A stretch of 64,000 nucleotides of DNA from Carettochelys insculpta (Eukaryota; Chordata; Testudines; Carettochelyidae). How positions within the stretch are numbered: position 1 is the first letter of the stretch; every line of letters starts with the position of its first letter. The position numbers and the translations under genes are program-made. Location of the stretch: positions 10,664,001 through 10,728,000 of the forward strand of contig NC_134161.1 of the NCBI RefSeq assembly GCF_033958435.1. Reading direction: 5' to 3'. The notes under the pieces were generated by a model that was given only the letters and a program-made list of their open reading frames with translations, was not told where the DNA came from and searched no databases. Positions 11,340 to 21,475 of this stretch are shown here, piece after piece.

Positions 11340-11600
11340 GAGGAAGGTTGGGTGTGAATTTAAAGCAAATTAACCATTCCAGATTAACTCCGTCTGTGGA
11401 CACTTACTTCCATGCTGATATAACTAATTTGGAATAGGGCCCTTTTATGACTGCATCCCCACACAGCTGGGCTGGTGTAGATCTTCCAGAGCAGTTCTGC
11501 ATGTAGATGAGCACTGAATCAAAACCCTTTCACACTCATTTTCCATTGGAGTAACTGGTGTAGGGGCACCAGACAAAGTGCGTTTAGACACATCAATCCA
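11340..11600. repeat. DNA-transposon-like remnant
   Basis: 'taactaatttggaatagggc' and 'gaatttaaagcaaattaacc' resemble AT-rich MITE sequences of turtles, with the 'gtgtagatcttccagagcag' part likely internal. No intact termini were found, so this is a weak call. Confidence 0.25.
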
Positions 11601-12163
11601 GACCTGAGCTGCACCTGTCGCTCTGCTCTTTGCAGGAGCATCTTGCAGATATGCCATGTCTGTTTCTGGGGGAGGTGACCAGCGCCATGTTCTCCGAGCT
11701 GCACTCCTCACCAGATTAGTCGCCAAGGTGCACTCAGTCTCCTGGACAAGCCACATGGCATGGAAAAGGGGCTCTTCACACACAGGAACAAATCACTCTG
11801 CCAATAGCTCATCCCCTGAGGAGCAGAGCCTGCCTGGGTTTGGAAGTCGTTTCCCAGTGCTCAGGAAGCTGGTGGCAACTCCAGACCCTTGGGCATTGGA
11901 GAAGCAGCTCTTTGGGGAGCACCTGGCCCACTCTGACTCAAGTGGAGCTGGGAGAAGTCTGCTTCGGAATTCAATCCCAGGAGAAACCTGCTGAGAGCAA
12001 TACCCCTTCCGTCCTGATGCTAGTGAGTTCTTCTCGGGGGTGCCCTTGTGTCTGTCACCTGAGGATCGCCACGCATTTGACATACCTGAGACTTCTCACC
12101 ACAAATGGCAGGTAGGCACATAGGTATTCTCTTCTACCTTATGGCTGGCAAAAGGGATTAGAG

Positions 12164-12420
12164 CACTTGTTCCCAAACTGGGCTTGGTGATCCCCAAGTG
12201 CCAAAGCTCCAGAGCTTTGATTCTGGGCAATAGGGCTCAGGCTGCTCTGTGCTCAACCACCCCCAGGCCCAGCTCAGTGGGACTCAGGTTTTGGCTTTGA
12301 CCCTACCTGGGGCAGCAGAGCTTGGGCCCTCTCCAGCCTTCCCAGCCAGAACATGCTTCCTCCCTCCTGCTTTTGCGCTGGGGAAGTGCTGCTCTGAACT
12401 GCAGACAGGTACTTGTATTA
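12164..12420. mobile_element. Possible hAT-type remnant
   Basis: Begins 'cacttgttcccaaactgggc', close to a hAT terminus of the CAGTGGTTCCCAAACT type. It is followed by the GC-rich alternating 'ggctcaggctgctctgtgct' type of sequence seen inside some turtle hAT repeats. No right terminus recognised. Confidence 0.3.
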
Positions 12421-12859
12421 GAGACCAGCTGACCTGACGGGCACCCCAAACTCACCAGACCTGTGAGTGAATCCTCATCTGGAGCCCTGTGCTCCTAAAG
12501 GACCTGGGAAACACTGAGGAAATGTAGCTGCTGGTCATAGTACTTAAATTGGTGCTGATCTCTCTGGGAAAACTTGGCCCATTATGTTCAGCTTCCAGCC
12601 TGGGGTGGGGTTGTGATGCTAAATTCATTTGTGGTTTTAAAGAGCTGTGAGAGCTTCTGGCAGAAGGTTCTGGAGACATGCAAAGTGTTTTAATGGCATG
12701 TCTGATGCCAGACTTGCCTGTGTTAGAAAGCAACCTGAAATCCACAGGCTTTTATGAATAATAATTGCCAGGAGAAGGAATAGGATATGAAATGCATGGC
12801 AGGGAGACCAGTGCCTGCAGTGACACCCTCTGGGATATGCACTGCAGAGGCTTCCAGCT

Positions 12860-13836
12860 CTCAAGCTTCTGGGCTGATAGTTCAGTCATGCTGGAAGGGC
12901 ATACAAGTGGGCTTCAGCAGGGGTCTGTTTTGGGACCAGTTCTATTCAATGTCTTAATCAACGGTTTAGATAATGGCATAGAGGATGTTTATTAAGTTGG
13001 CAGATGATACCAAGCTGGGAGGGGGTTGCAAGTGCTTTGGAGGACAGGATCAGAATTCAAAATGATCTGGACCAACTGGGGAAATGGTCAGCGGTAAATA
13101 GGATGAAGCTTGAGGACAAATGCAAAGTACTCCACTGAGAGAGACCTAATTAGCTTCATATGTACAGAATGGGAAGTGACTGTCCAGGAAGGAATGACCC
13201 ATAAGCTAAATATGAGTCAAGAGTGTAACAGTTACAAAAGAAAACATGATTCTGAGATGCATTAACAGGAATGTTGTGAACAAGACATGAGAAGTCATTC
13301 TTCTGCTCTACTCATTGCTGATTAGGCCTCAGTTGGAGTGTTCTGTCCAGTTCTGGGCACTGCATTTCAAGAAAGATGTGGAGAAATTGGAAAGGGTCCA
13401 GAAAAGAGCAACAAGAATGACAAAAGGTCTGGAGAACATGAGCTATGAGGGAAGTCTGAAACTGGGCTTGTTTAGTTGAGGGGAAAAAAAGAAGAGTTAG
13501 AGGGGACATGATAGCAGTTTTCAGGTACCTAAAAGCGTGTTACAAGTGGGAGGGAGGAAAAATTGTTCTCCTTGGCCTCTGAGGATAGGACAAGGAGCAA
13601 AGGGCTTAACCTGCGGCAAGGAAGGTTAACTTCCGAACTATCAAGGTGGTTAAGCACTGGAATAAATTGCTTGGTGGGGTTGTGGAATGGCCTCTGGAGA
13701 TTCTTAAGAGCAGGTTAGATAGGCATCTCTTAGGGATGGTCTGGATGGTGCTTGGTGCTGCTGTGATCACAGGTGACTGAACTCACTGACCTCTCGAGGT
13801 CCCTTCCAGTTGTAGTGTTGTATGATGTGATGAACT
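12860..13836 (+). mobile_element. CR1 LINE: RT C-terminal part plus complete 3' end
   Basis: A CR1 retrotransposon, which moves by target-primed reverse transcription and lacks LTRs. Residues SGLQQGSVLGPVLFNVLING are the CR1 'PQGSVLGPxLF' block. The catalytic ADD (normally F/YADD) sits at 13000-13008 in LADDTKLG, followed by NDLDQLGKWSAVNRMKLEDK. The first block and the ADD lie in different frames, so at least one frameshift falls between about 12985 and 13000. Stop codons interrupt the remainder. The 3' UTR reaches the family terminus 'ggtcccttccagttgtagtg' followed by 'ttgtatgatgtgatga'. 5'-truncated and dead. Confidence 0.9.
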
Positions 13837-14085
13837 GAATCCCAGCTAGGGTCAGGAGCAAACTCCCCTGTTGCTGGGGGTTGAAGGGCACAGCGAACTG
13901 CCTTGTGGGAGGGTTAATTCCTTGGCAGCAGGGAAGAGATGCCTTCTGCTGTCCAGCAAGTCAGTTGTATGCTGTGTCCCTGTCAACTTATACACCACCT
14001 CTTCCACTTGCTGAATGAGCATAATATCTGACATTGGGGGTGGGGCCTGGGGACTCCCAGACCGACACTTAAGGCTGCCGAAACC
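13837..14085. repeat. Weak LTR-like segment
   Basis: 'gctgaatgagcataatatct' and 'gggggtggggcctggggact' loosely parallel the 7680-7740 segment. It directly follows the CR1 end. The identity is too low to be certain. Confidence 0.2.
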
Positions 14086-15790
14086 CAGAGGGTGTCAGTG
14101 GGTGCACAGGCTCTCTATCACGGCTCAGTAGTCGGCAAGGCCCTGGAGAGCCAGGGCTAGGTTGGGAGCAAGCATGGTGGGTGGGTGGGTGTGTGTCCGT
14201 GGGCAGGCTTGGCGTTCTGAGCCCTACCCTCATTCTGCACCCAAGAGTTACTCTCGCATCCTAGGATGGACCTTAGCTCTGAGTCCTTAAAGGGCCACCC
14301 TGTGCTGGCCCTCCCTTCCTCCTTGCCTGTTCCCTTGTGCCATTGCTAGAGCTCCTGCTTCTCCTGCTTTCCATGAGTTTCTATGTCTGAGATGCAAGGT
14401 GTTATGAGGCTGGGGGTGTCGCCCAGTGAGCCTGGGATTGCTGTGTTGCTTGGCCTCACTGCTAGCATCACTGGCCCCACACATGTTTAGCTGGATAGGA
14501 GACAACTGCACTGCTGTGTCTGAGGATGGGGTGGTGTCTTTATGCCCATCCCAGAACTCTCCAATCTGCTCTACCTTTTGCATCCCCCGCATGCACTTGC
14601 TCCAATGCAGCCAGGTCCCCAGGTGTTATTGTTAGCTGTAATTGATCGTCTCGTGTGCTGTAGCTCTATCCCCTGTACTGGCAATGCTGGGGTCCAGCTC
14701 CGGCTGCTGCAGAGTGGGATGCATAAGGCAGTGCCAGTCCTGGCTTTTTGGATGGTGGTTTCTGTGCCTGGGCTAGCAAGCAGTGCCAGGCCATCACCAT
14801 GCCTGTGAAGATCAGCACAGAATCTCCTGCAAGGGGCAGCTGGGATTGCAGGCAGCTGCCAGGCTAAGAATGTATTTCCTGCCGAAAGATTCAAAGCTCC
14901 AGGTCTCCCAGTGCAGTGGCGATCCAGTCTTTGCCATCCCCAGCCTCTTGCTGGCTTTTATTCCGTTCTCTCCACTCCCAGCTCACAGAGCCATGAGGAT
15001 GGAACAAGCAGCAGGCTGATGCGCTGCTGCCACCACTTGAGAACCAGATTGAAACCCTGATGGGACGCAAGCGTCCTGAGCCTGGCCCAGTCTCAGCCTT
15101 GTTTGTGCTGGCACTTCTGGAGGTGTGTACCAAGTAAATCAGAAGGGTTGGCAGTTCTTGTTCAGGAGGGGCCCAGGAATGGAGGAGTAAAGAAACTGCA
15201 GGGAGGCAGGACCATGCTGGATTCAGGAACCCAGGAATGGACTATGGGGGGGCAGTGCTGGCTAGAACTGAAAGGCATTGGCAGAGCTGCGTGCAGGCAG
15301 TCAGGAAGAGGATAGCAGGAGGCGCTGTGGCTCAGGATTAAGCTGCCTTGGCACGGCCGTGTAGGCGTAGTGGCTGTGAGCCTCCACAGTGTTCCACCAA
15401 GGCACTGGTCGGGCCTCAATAGGTGTCAATAGACACACACCAGCTCTATTATAACCCTGATAACCGGCCAAAGTTAAGCACTTGGCTGCGGGAGCTAATC
15501 CCCTTACACTGGTTGCCTTTGTCTCCTTCTACCCGGTTGCTTCCTCCTGGCGGATGCACCCGCTTCCCATTTTTTGGGAGGCAGTGCCCCAGCACAGAGG
15601 GCACTTGGGGGGCCAGAGCTGGGGTTGTCAGCCAAACAGCCAGGCACAGCATAATCTGTCCCCTTTCCCAGGGTCCTAGCCAGTGGGGATGCTAGCCCTT
15701 GGGACAGGACTGAGAGGCCCCATTGCAGGCAAGATGGGAAAACTGCATGGCAGAGTAGAAGGATGGCCTGGTGGTTCCTGTGCAGAGGAT
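14086..15790. other. No recognisable gene; short GGTG repeat
   Basis: Contains a small (GGTG)n-like run near 14176-14198 ('gtgggtgggtgggtgtgtg'). No domain, RNA gene or repeat family was recognised in the rest. Confidence 0.4.
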
Positions 15791-15794
15791 GGGG

Positions 15795-15935
15795 CAGATG
15801 TAGAAGCTTAGGGTTCAAGTCTCTGTTCTACGATAGTTGCCTTATGTGACCTTGGGCAAATTACTTAACCTCTCTCCCTTATCTGTACAATGGGGATTAT
15901 GCTACCCTGCCGCAGGGGGTGTTGGGAGCCCCCAG
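15795..15935 (+). repeat. MIR SINE
   Basis: 'gcttagggttcaagtctctg', then 'tatgtgaccttgggcaaatt', 'acttaacctctctcccttat' and 'ctgtacaatggggattatgc'. Sense MIR with a well-kept core. Confidence 0.8.
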
Positions 15936-16344
15936 GCCTTAGACTAGGGAGGGGCTCAGATACTGTGGTGATGGAAGCCAGGTAAGTGCCAGAGATCAAT
16001 GTGTCGCACATACAAAAGGGGTACAGAGCAGGTATTTGCAGGGCTAGTCTAGGGGTCAAGAGCTGGCGTCCAACCCCTCTCACCAGCCCACTTCCCCTCT
16101 GCTTCAATGCTCAGTTTGTAATGAAACAGGTGCCGAGACTTAAGCAATTTGTTTTGCATTCCTAACCAGTGCCTCTAGCCCCAAGCAGGGGCACTGAACC
16201 ACCACAGCGAGTTGTGGGAGCGCAGCTCTGACAAGCCATGGTGCAAATTATGCCCTGCTGCGTCACCAGCAGGATGATTGAGAAGGTGAGAATGGAAGCC
16301 CATGAGAAGTGCTCAGCTTCCCAGTCTAAGGATGGGTTGGGGCC

Positions 16345-16640
16345 TTCAGAGGTGTTGCTCTTCGCATCTGGCTAAAAACGCAAAAATGGTCATACTCATC
16401 CCCCCCTCGGCCAGGAGCCTGTCTTCCAGCAGTGGCCAATGCCAGGTGCCCCCAGAGGGAGTGAACAGAACAGGTAACCATCAAGTGATCGCTCTCCTGA
16501 CATCCATTGCCAGCCTCTGACAAGCAGAGGCTGGGGACCCCATTCCTACCTAGCATGGCTAATAGCCATTGATGGACCCAGTCTGCATGTCCTTATCTCT
16601 TTTTGAACCCTGTTTAAAGTCCCGGGCTTCACAACCTCCC
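16345..16640 (-). mobile_element. CR1-type LINE 3' region, antisense
   Basis: 'ctgtcttccagcagtggcca' and 'cctctgacaagcagaggctg' are the reverse complement of the copy at 3975-4165. It extends further upstream in the element through 'catggctaatagccattgat' and 'ttttgaaccctgtttaaagt'. Confidence 0.75.
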
Positions 16641-17244
16641 CTGGTAGCTGTCCTGCCTGTGCAGAAAGCTGGGTTGTTCCTGGCAACCGTTCGCAATGTG
16701 TGAGCATTTGGCCGGTGAGAGATGCTGTCAGTGAAGAATGGTGTATTTGTCTGGTGGGGACAGCTGCCTGCCCTGACCCCCTGCCCCGAACCGGGACACA
16801 AAGAGGCCTCAGCTGCAGCTGGAAGGCATCCAGTGATCAGTACTGTGTGCTTCTGCATTGGGGCAGCTCTTTTGGAGGTGCGCGCTGCTGATTTAACAGC
16901 CTCCAGGCTTTGTCCTGAGCCATTAATCTGAGTCATGACATTTGGCCAGCAAATCAGGGAGTAGGTCTCACTAGAACCAGGGCTGAAGCGCTCAGGAAAG
17001 GCACAGCACGGCTTCCCCCCTCCCACCTGCTTATTATTCCGCACAAGTAGAGCACATTGCACAAGTTGTGAGCGCTGCGGCAGTCGAAAGTCCCCCTTCA
17101 GGAGCCGCCACCTCAATGGCCCTGTACTCAGCAGCTCTGCCTGCTTGGGGTGTGTTCAGAGGTGGCAGCCATGGGCAGGGAGGCTGGGAGGGCATGTAGG
17201 GAAACCCCAGGAGGCTTGGGGGATGGAGACAGGGTAGGAGGGGC
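16641..17244. other. No further recognisable feature
   Basis: The start ('cccgggcttcacaacctccc') may be a continuation of the antisense CR1. The rest has no assigned family. Confidence 0.35.
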
Positions 17245-17335
17245 AGATGATCACAGAAGGCTAGAACTGGAAGGGATGTCAAGAGGTCTTCAGGCCCAAG
17301 TCCCTGCCCTTGGGAAGGGTCAGATCAATGGTATC
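17245..17335 (-). mobile_element. CR1 LINE 3' tip, antisense
   Basis: 'gatcacagaaggctagaact' followed by 'ggaagggatgtcaagaggtc' is the reverse complement of the CR1 terminus seen intact at 13790-13836. Confidence 0.7.
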
Positions 17336-18100
17336 TGGAGGCTCTAGGGGGCTTACAGCCCAGCTGGTTGGAAATGAGGGGGCTCTGTTTAGGGGAAGTG
17401 ATAAGGAGCGGGTGTGGAATTAGAAGGGACCTGGTGGGCTCAGTGCCTGGCCAGCAGAGCCTTGGGCTGGCATCCACGGTAGCAGGTGGTCAACTATCTG
17501 GCTGGCAGAGCAATGCATGTCTTGCCCCACTGGCACAGAGTGGCTCTGTTTCAAACCCTGTGTATTCCCCCAGGAAGTAAAAGACACTGCCCACTAAGCA
17601 CATGTGTGCTATATTCCCTGCTGTGATTTGGAAACTGTACCCCACATCAGTGCTCTGATCTGGTTCCAAGCCTGTATCAGAGACACCAGCTGGGCTGGGG
17701 AATGGGCCTGGAGAGGCAAGGCAGGTGTGAAAGCAAGAAAGGATGGTGTCAGTGCTTGCATCCTAGCTGCCAGCGAATTGCTCCCCCTGCCACCCCAATC
17801 AGCTGAGCGTAGGGATGACATCACTGCTACAAGGGGCTCTGGACTGGCTTTTGCTAATTAGCAGGGAAGCACTGCACTGCATGATTCAAGGACTTTTGAG
17901 GGTCTCTGCTACTCTTTTACCCCTCCCTTCTGCATCAGTTGCCTGAGTCCTTAGTGGTGACCTATATCTGTAACCCAGCCCTGTCCCACAAGGCACCTGG
18001 AGAATAACTCTCTTCTTTTCCATTTATGGATTTACAAATATCCTTAATACCTGCTAACTACTAAGCCTTGACTCCCGAGCCCCTCACCCTCTGAGAACCT
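17336..18100. other. No recognisable gene or repeat
   Basis: Unique-looking sequence with only short frames on both strands. Confidence 0.4.
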
Positions 18101-18104
18101 TTTG

Positions 18105-18245
18105 CTATCCCGTATTTTACTGCTGGGGAAACTGAGGCAAAGGCTGGTGAGGTGAGAAGCCCATGGCAGCAGCATGAGCTTGTGACAGAACTGAATGCTG
18201 AGAATTTCCATATTCCGGCTCTAACCACTAAGAGAAGCTGCCCTT
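18105..18245 (-). repeat. MIR SINE, antisense
   Basis: 'ttactgctggggaaactgag', 'gcaaaggctggtgaggtgag' and later 'ctctaaccactaagagaagc' match the reverse-complement MIR order. Confidence 0.6.
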
Positions 18246-20040
18246 GAGCCAAGAATACACCCAGCGATTTCCCCCGCTTGCCTCCCCTTGGCTTTAAGCA
18301 CTCGGGTGTACTCGCTCCAGGAGCCAAGAACTCTGGTTTCCTTGCACCCAGACCCCTACGCTAGCCACAATTGCATCCTTCCCTCTTGGAGCCCAGACCA
18401 GAACCCTGGGTCTGTCAGCTTCCCTATTCTTGCTTCCTCCCTCTCTGCATGCTGCTGAAGGACATGGGGGCTAGAACGGGGAGGCTTTGCTCCGCAGGGT
18501 TCCTCCCAAGCTGTCCTCTTGCTACAAGCCAGGGGGAATTTTGCAGCTACAGCATTTTGGACTACAATAAGATTCATTTGAAGTCAGCCCATCCCCAAGC
18601 TGGATCAGCCTTGCCAAAGGAACTACGACAGCCATACTGCTTGGGGTGAGAACAGAGTTTGGAACCAAACTTCCAGCCAGGCACAAAGGGTCTGGGGCTT
18701 TACATCCCCATTTGACTTAGCTGCCCACCCCCAGCACTGATGCTCACATTGATACTGCCAGTGTCGGTTGCTTAGGCCAGGCTCTGCCCAGGTTCCCGGA
18801 CTGATGGGGGAGACTCGCTGACTCCTGCCCATTCTGGAAGCCAACTGTGGGCTTCTGGCTGCTCAGTGGGTTTCGGTTTAGCTCTGCAACGCAGGCAGAG
18901 ATGGCAATGGAGCAGGCAGCAGTGGGGAACCTCTCTGTGCTTGGCTTTATGTACAGGAGCATATGCGAGCCTCTCTGCTCCAGGCCTGCTGTTGATCTGC
19001 TTCCTTCCAGTTAACGTATGTTTCCATTGCTGCCCATCTGTCTCGTGCGCGCGCTCTCTCCGTATCTCTTTCACTCTGCTTCGCGCTCCTCCATGCACCG
19101 GCAGGAATTCCTCAACGGCCCCCGTGCCGCTCTCATGCACTGAGGTGGCAGAATTGGGCTCTCCTGGCCTGCGGTGATCTGGGTCAAGCTGCTTACCCAG
19201 TCGCTCTGGAGAGGATGTTAGTGGCTGGCCCCCCTGCACATTCTAGCAGGCAAGGCCCAGAGAGAGGGAAAGCAGCAACTGGGATGTCAGTGGTCATCTT
19301 CCTCCTGTTGAATGTTGACCAGTTTCCTCGCACTGCTCTATGCCTTGTGGGATGCCTTTGCCCCTGTACTCTGGCTGGTGCCCCCCCACTGCCTACCCCC
19401 TTGTCCTTCGCTGTCCCACCCTCAGTTCTGGAGCATAGGTTCCAAGTCTCCGGCTGAGATGGGGGTGAAGCCCCAGGAGTGGAGATGCAAGTTTGGGATG
19501 TGGGGGCTGGGACTGGGTTGGTTGGGCTAAAGGCTACATTCGTGGGGTGGGACTGACTCGCTTTCACAGCAAAGGGAGGAAAGGTTTGGCGTGACAAACT
19601 TGAAGGCGAGGCCCTGGGAGGGACACTGTTTGGGCCCCGGTGAAAGGCCGAGAGCCTGGGTTGGGGTAGGGCTTTGGTGAATTTGAGGTGGCTCTTCAGG
19701 CTGACTTTTCCTTTTATCTGAACCTGCCAGAGAGCGACCTCCAAAACATGCTTGTCCCCCCACTGCCTTGCCCAGGGCCTAGCTGCAGGCTGCCCTCTCC
19801 TGGCCAGAGTGCAGCAAGAAGGCATTTCTAGCCATTTCCCATGCTAGGCCTGTGAGCTTGGCTTCCTTTCACTAATGAGGCTTCGTGGAGGGTTTTGCAG
19901 TCCCTTTCCCAATGCAGATGCTGCGTTGCTAGCTTCATTGCACTGGTGAGTTACAGCCGGAGCCAGGAGGAACCACACATGGCTGCCGAAGCTGCAGCAG
20001 CAGAGGCAGATGGGGTGATGGTTTTCAAGCCAGGATCCTG
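18246..20040. other. No recognisable gene; local CpG enrichment
   Basis: A short CpG-denser patch near 19040-19120 ('tcgtgcgcgcgctctctccg') is too small to be a CpG island. The 210-codon minus-strand frame at 19193-19825 is Pro/Ser/Ala-rich with no recognised domain. Confidence 0.35.
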
Positions 20041-20089
20041 CTTGGCTGCTGCTCCTTTATTTATTTATTTTTTTTCTTGCACTTAACAG

Positions 20090-20191
20090 AGACCCATTGA
20101 TTCGCGTGAATAATGAGGAAACTATCGTGGCATTTGTACTGCCTGGGAGCAGGGTTCCGATGGAAGGGAGCTGGCTGGAGCGGGGAAACAA
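20090..20191 (+). CDS. Candidate internal exon A (product unknown)
   Basis: A 102-nt segment lies between a strong acceptor (a long T-rich tract ending 'tgcacttaacag') and a near-consensus donor (AA then 'gtgagt'). Only one of three frames is open. It begins with the last base of a split codon and reads DPLIRVNNEETIVAFVLPGS, then RVPMEGSWLERGN, leaving 'AA' at the donor. The length is divisible by three, so the exon would be skippable without a frameshift. I do not recognise the peptide. A 34-codon stretch is open in some frame about half the time by chance, so the splice sites are the main evidence. It could equally be a decoy. Confidence 0.25.
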
Positions 20192-20379
20192 GTGAGTTAA
20201 AAAGGCAGGAGTGAGGAGCACAAATGGCTCTACCACTGTTAGGGGCGGTGAAGGAAGCACCCAGCCCTGGAGCTTTCTGTTCTGTGTCTCAGGCCATGCC
20301 CATCACTGTGGTATCTAGACTGCTGTAGTAAGCTCTCAGGCCTGGGGGGATCTGGTCCCTGAAGCACTGCAACTTCAGC

Positions 20380-20480
20380 ACCTTCTGCTCCAGCCCTGCC
20401 CTTTGGCAAGCGGGGTTGTTGAAAGTTCCCAGCAATAAACGGACTTGCAGAAGTGTCCGTGTGTGACTAAGCTGCGTGGT
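20380..20480 (+). repeat. Possible LTR/poly(A)-like fragment
   Basis: 'cagcaataaacggacttgca' contains an AATAAA followed by a short inverted pair ('acggacttgcaga' / 'gtgtccgt'). It resembles the end of a retroelement LTR, but nothing else around supports this. Confidence 0.15.
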
Positions 20481-21290
20481 GCTGGCTTTGCTTACTGCAG
20501 GTGGCAGGAATGGAGTGAAGCCAGGCAGACCTTGGCTGTGTAGTCGTCATGGAGCCATTTGTGTCCCATGGTTCTTCAGGACACCAGGGGATTGTAACAT
20601 GGTGTGTGTGTGCAGTTGGTGCCTTCCCTCTCCTGGGGTTCCAAAACAGGCTGCTGTAGGGTTTAAGCCATGACAGCCTTGAGCTTTCTCGCTGTACAGC
20701 CTGTGATAGGTATCAAGGTTAGACAGATGTATCCCTAACTACTTGTGAGTTGGAAAGGAGCAGCTGTTTACCAGCCCACAGCAATACCACAGAGGTGTCA
20801 AGGGCACCAAGATGTCCAGAGAAATCCTGTGCACAGCTGAAGCTGCCGAGGACTTAAGGTCTCTTGAATGGCAGGAATTTGCCCACTGTTAAGTGCCATG
20901 GGACCATTAATGATCTCAGGAGGTCAAGATGTCACTTGTATGTCTCTTCTGCAGGGCCTGGTAGAGCAGTGCCCCAGCGACATGCTGGGGAATTGGCACT
21001 TTAACTCAGTGGGAAGATGACCACTTCCACAGTCTGTCACCACATCCAACAAAACCCCAGCAGAGTGGCAGCGGCTGCTGCTGCCTGCTGCACAAGCGTG
21101 GCCCGTGTTTACAAAGGGCATGCTGGGCTTCCCAGAGGGAGACGGGGAGTGAGTCACTCATGTCCAGATGAGCGGCTCACAAGGCCCCACATGAATGCCT
21201 TATGGGAGACTGGGGCTGAGTCCCACTCATAGCCAGGTGATCTCTGCTGCAAGATCCTTCAGGATGGAAACCACCCAGCTGACCAGTGTT
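20481..21290. other. No recognisable gene or repeat
   Basis: Unique-looking sequence. Nothing further seen. Confidence 0.4.
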
Positions 21291-21295
21291 GCCCT

Positions 21296-21475
21296 GAATT
21301 TTTTTCCATCATGTGCAGGATAAATTTTGTTATGGCGCTGAGGCAGGTGGAGATGTGCACCCCCAGGAGAAACACACTCTGCTGGCTCTGGGTTCTGTGC
21401 TAATCAGTTGGGTGGCACCTGAATCTTTCCTGGGTGGCCTTCCCTGCACTCTGCTTACTGGGAATGCTGCGGCTG
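21296..21475 (+). repeat. Member of the 'ccatnnatgtgcag' dispersed family
   Basis: 'gaatttttttccatcatgtg' followed by 'caggataaattttgttatg' begins the copy. 'gtgctaatcagttgggtggc' and 'cctgggtggccttccctgca' continue it. The same order of blocks occurs at 32955-33125 and 51785-51945. Confidence 0.7.

Noticed and set aside
18900..19150. CpG island
   Set aside because: The CpG-denser patch is under about 100 bp and does not reach island length.
19193..19825. 210-codon minus-strand frame
   Set aside because: Low-complexity composition and no homologous motif recognised.
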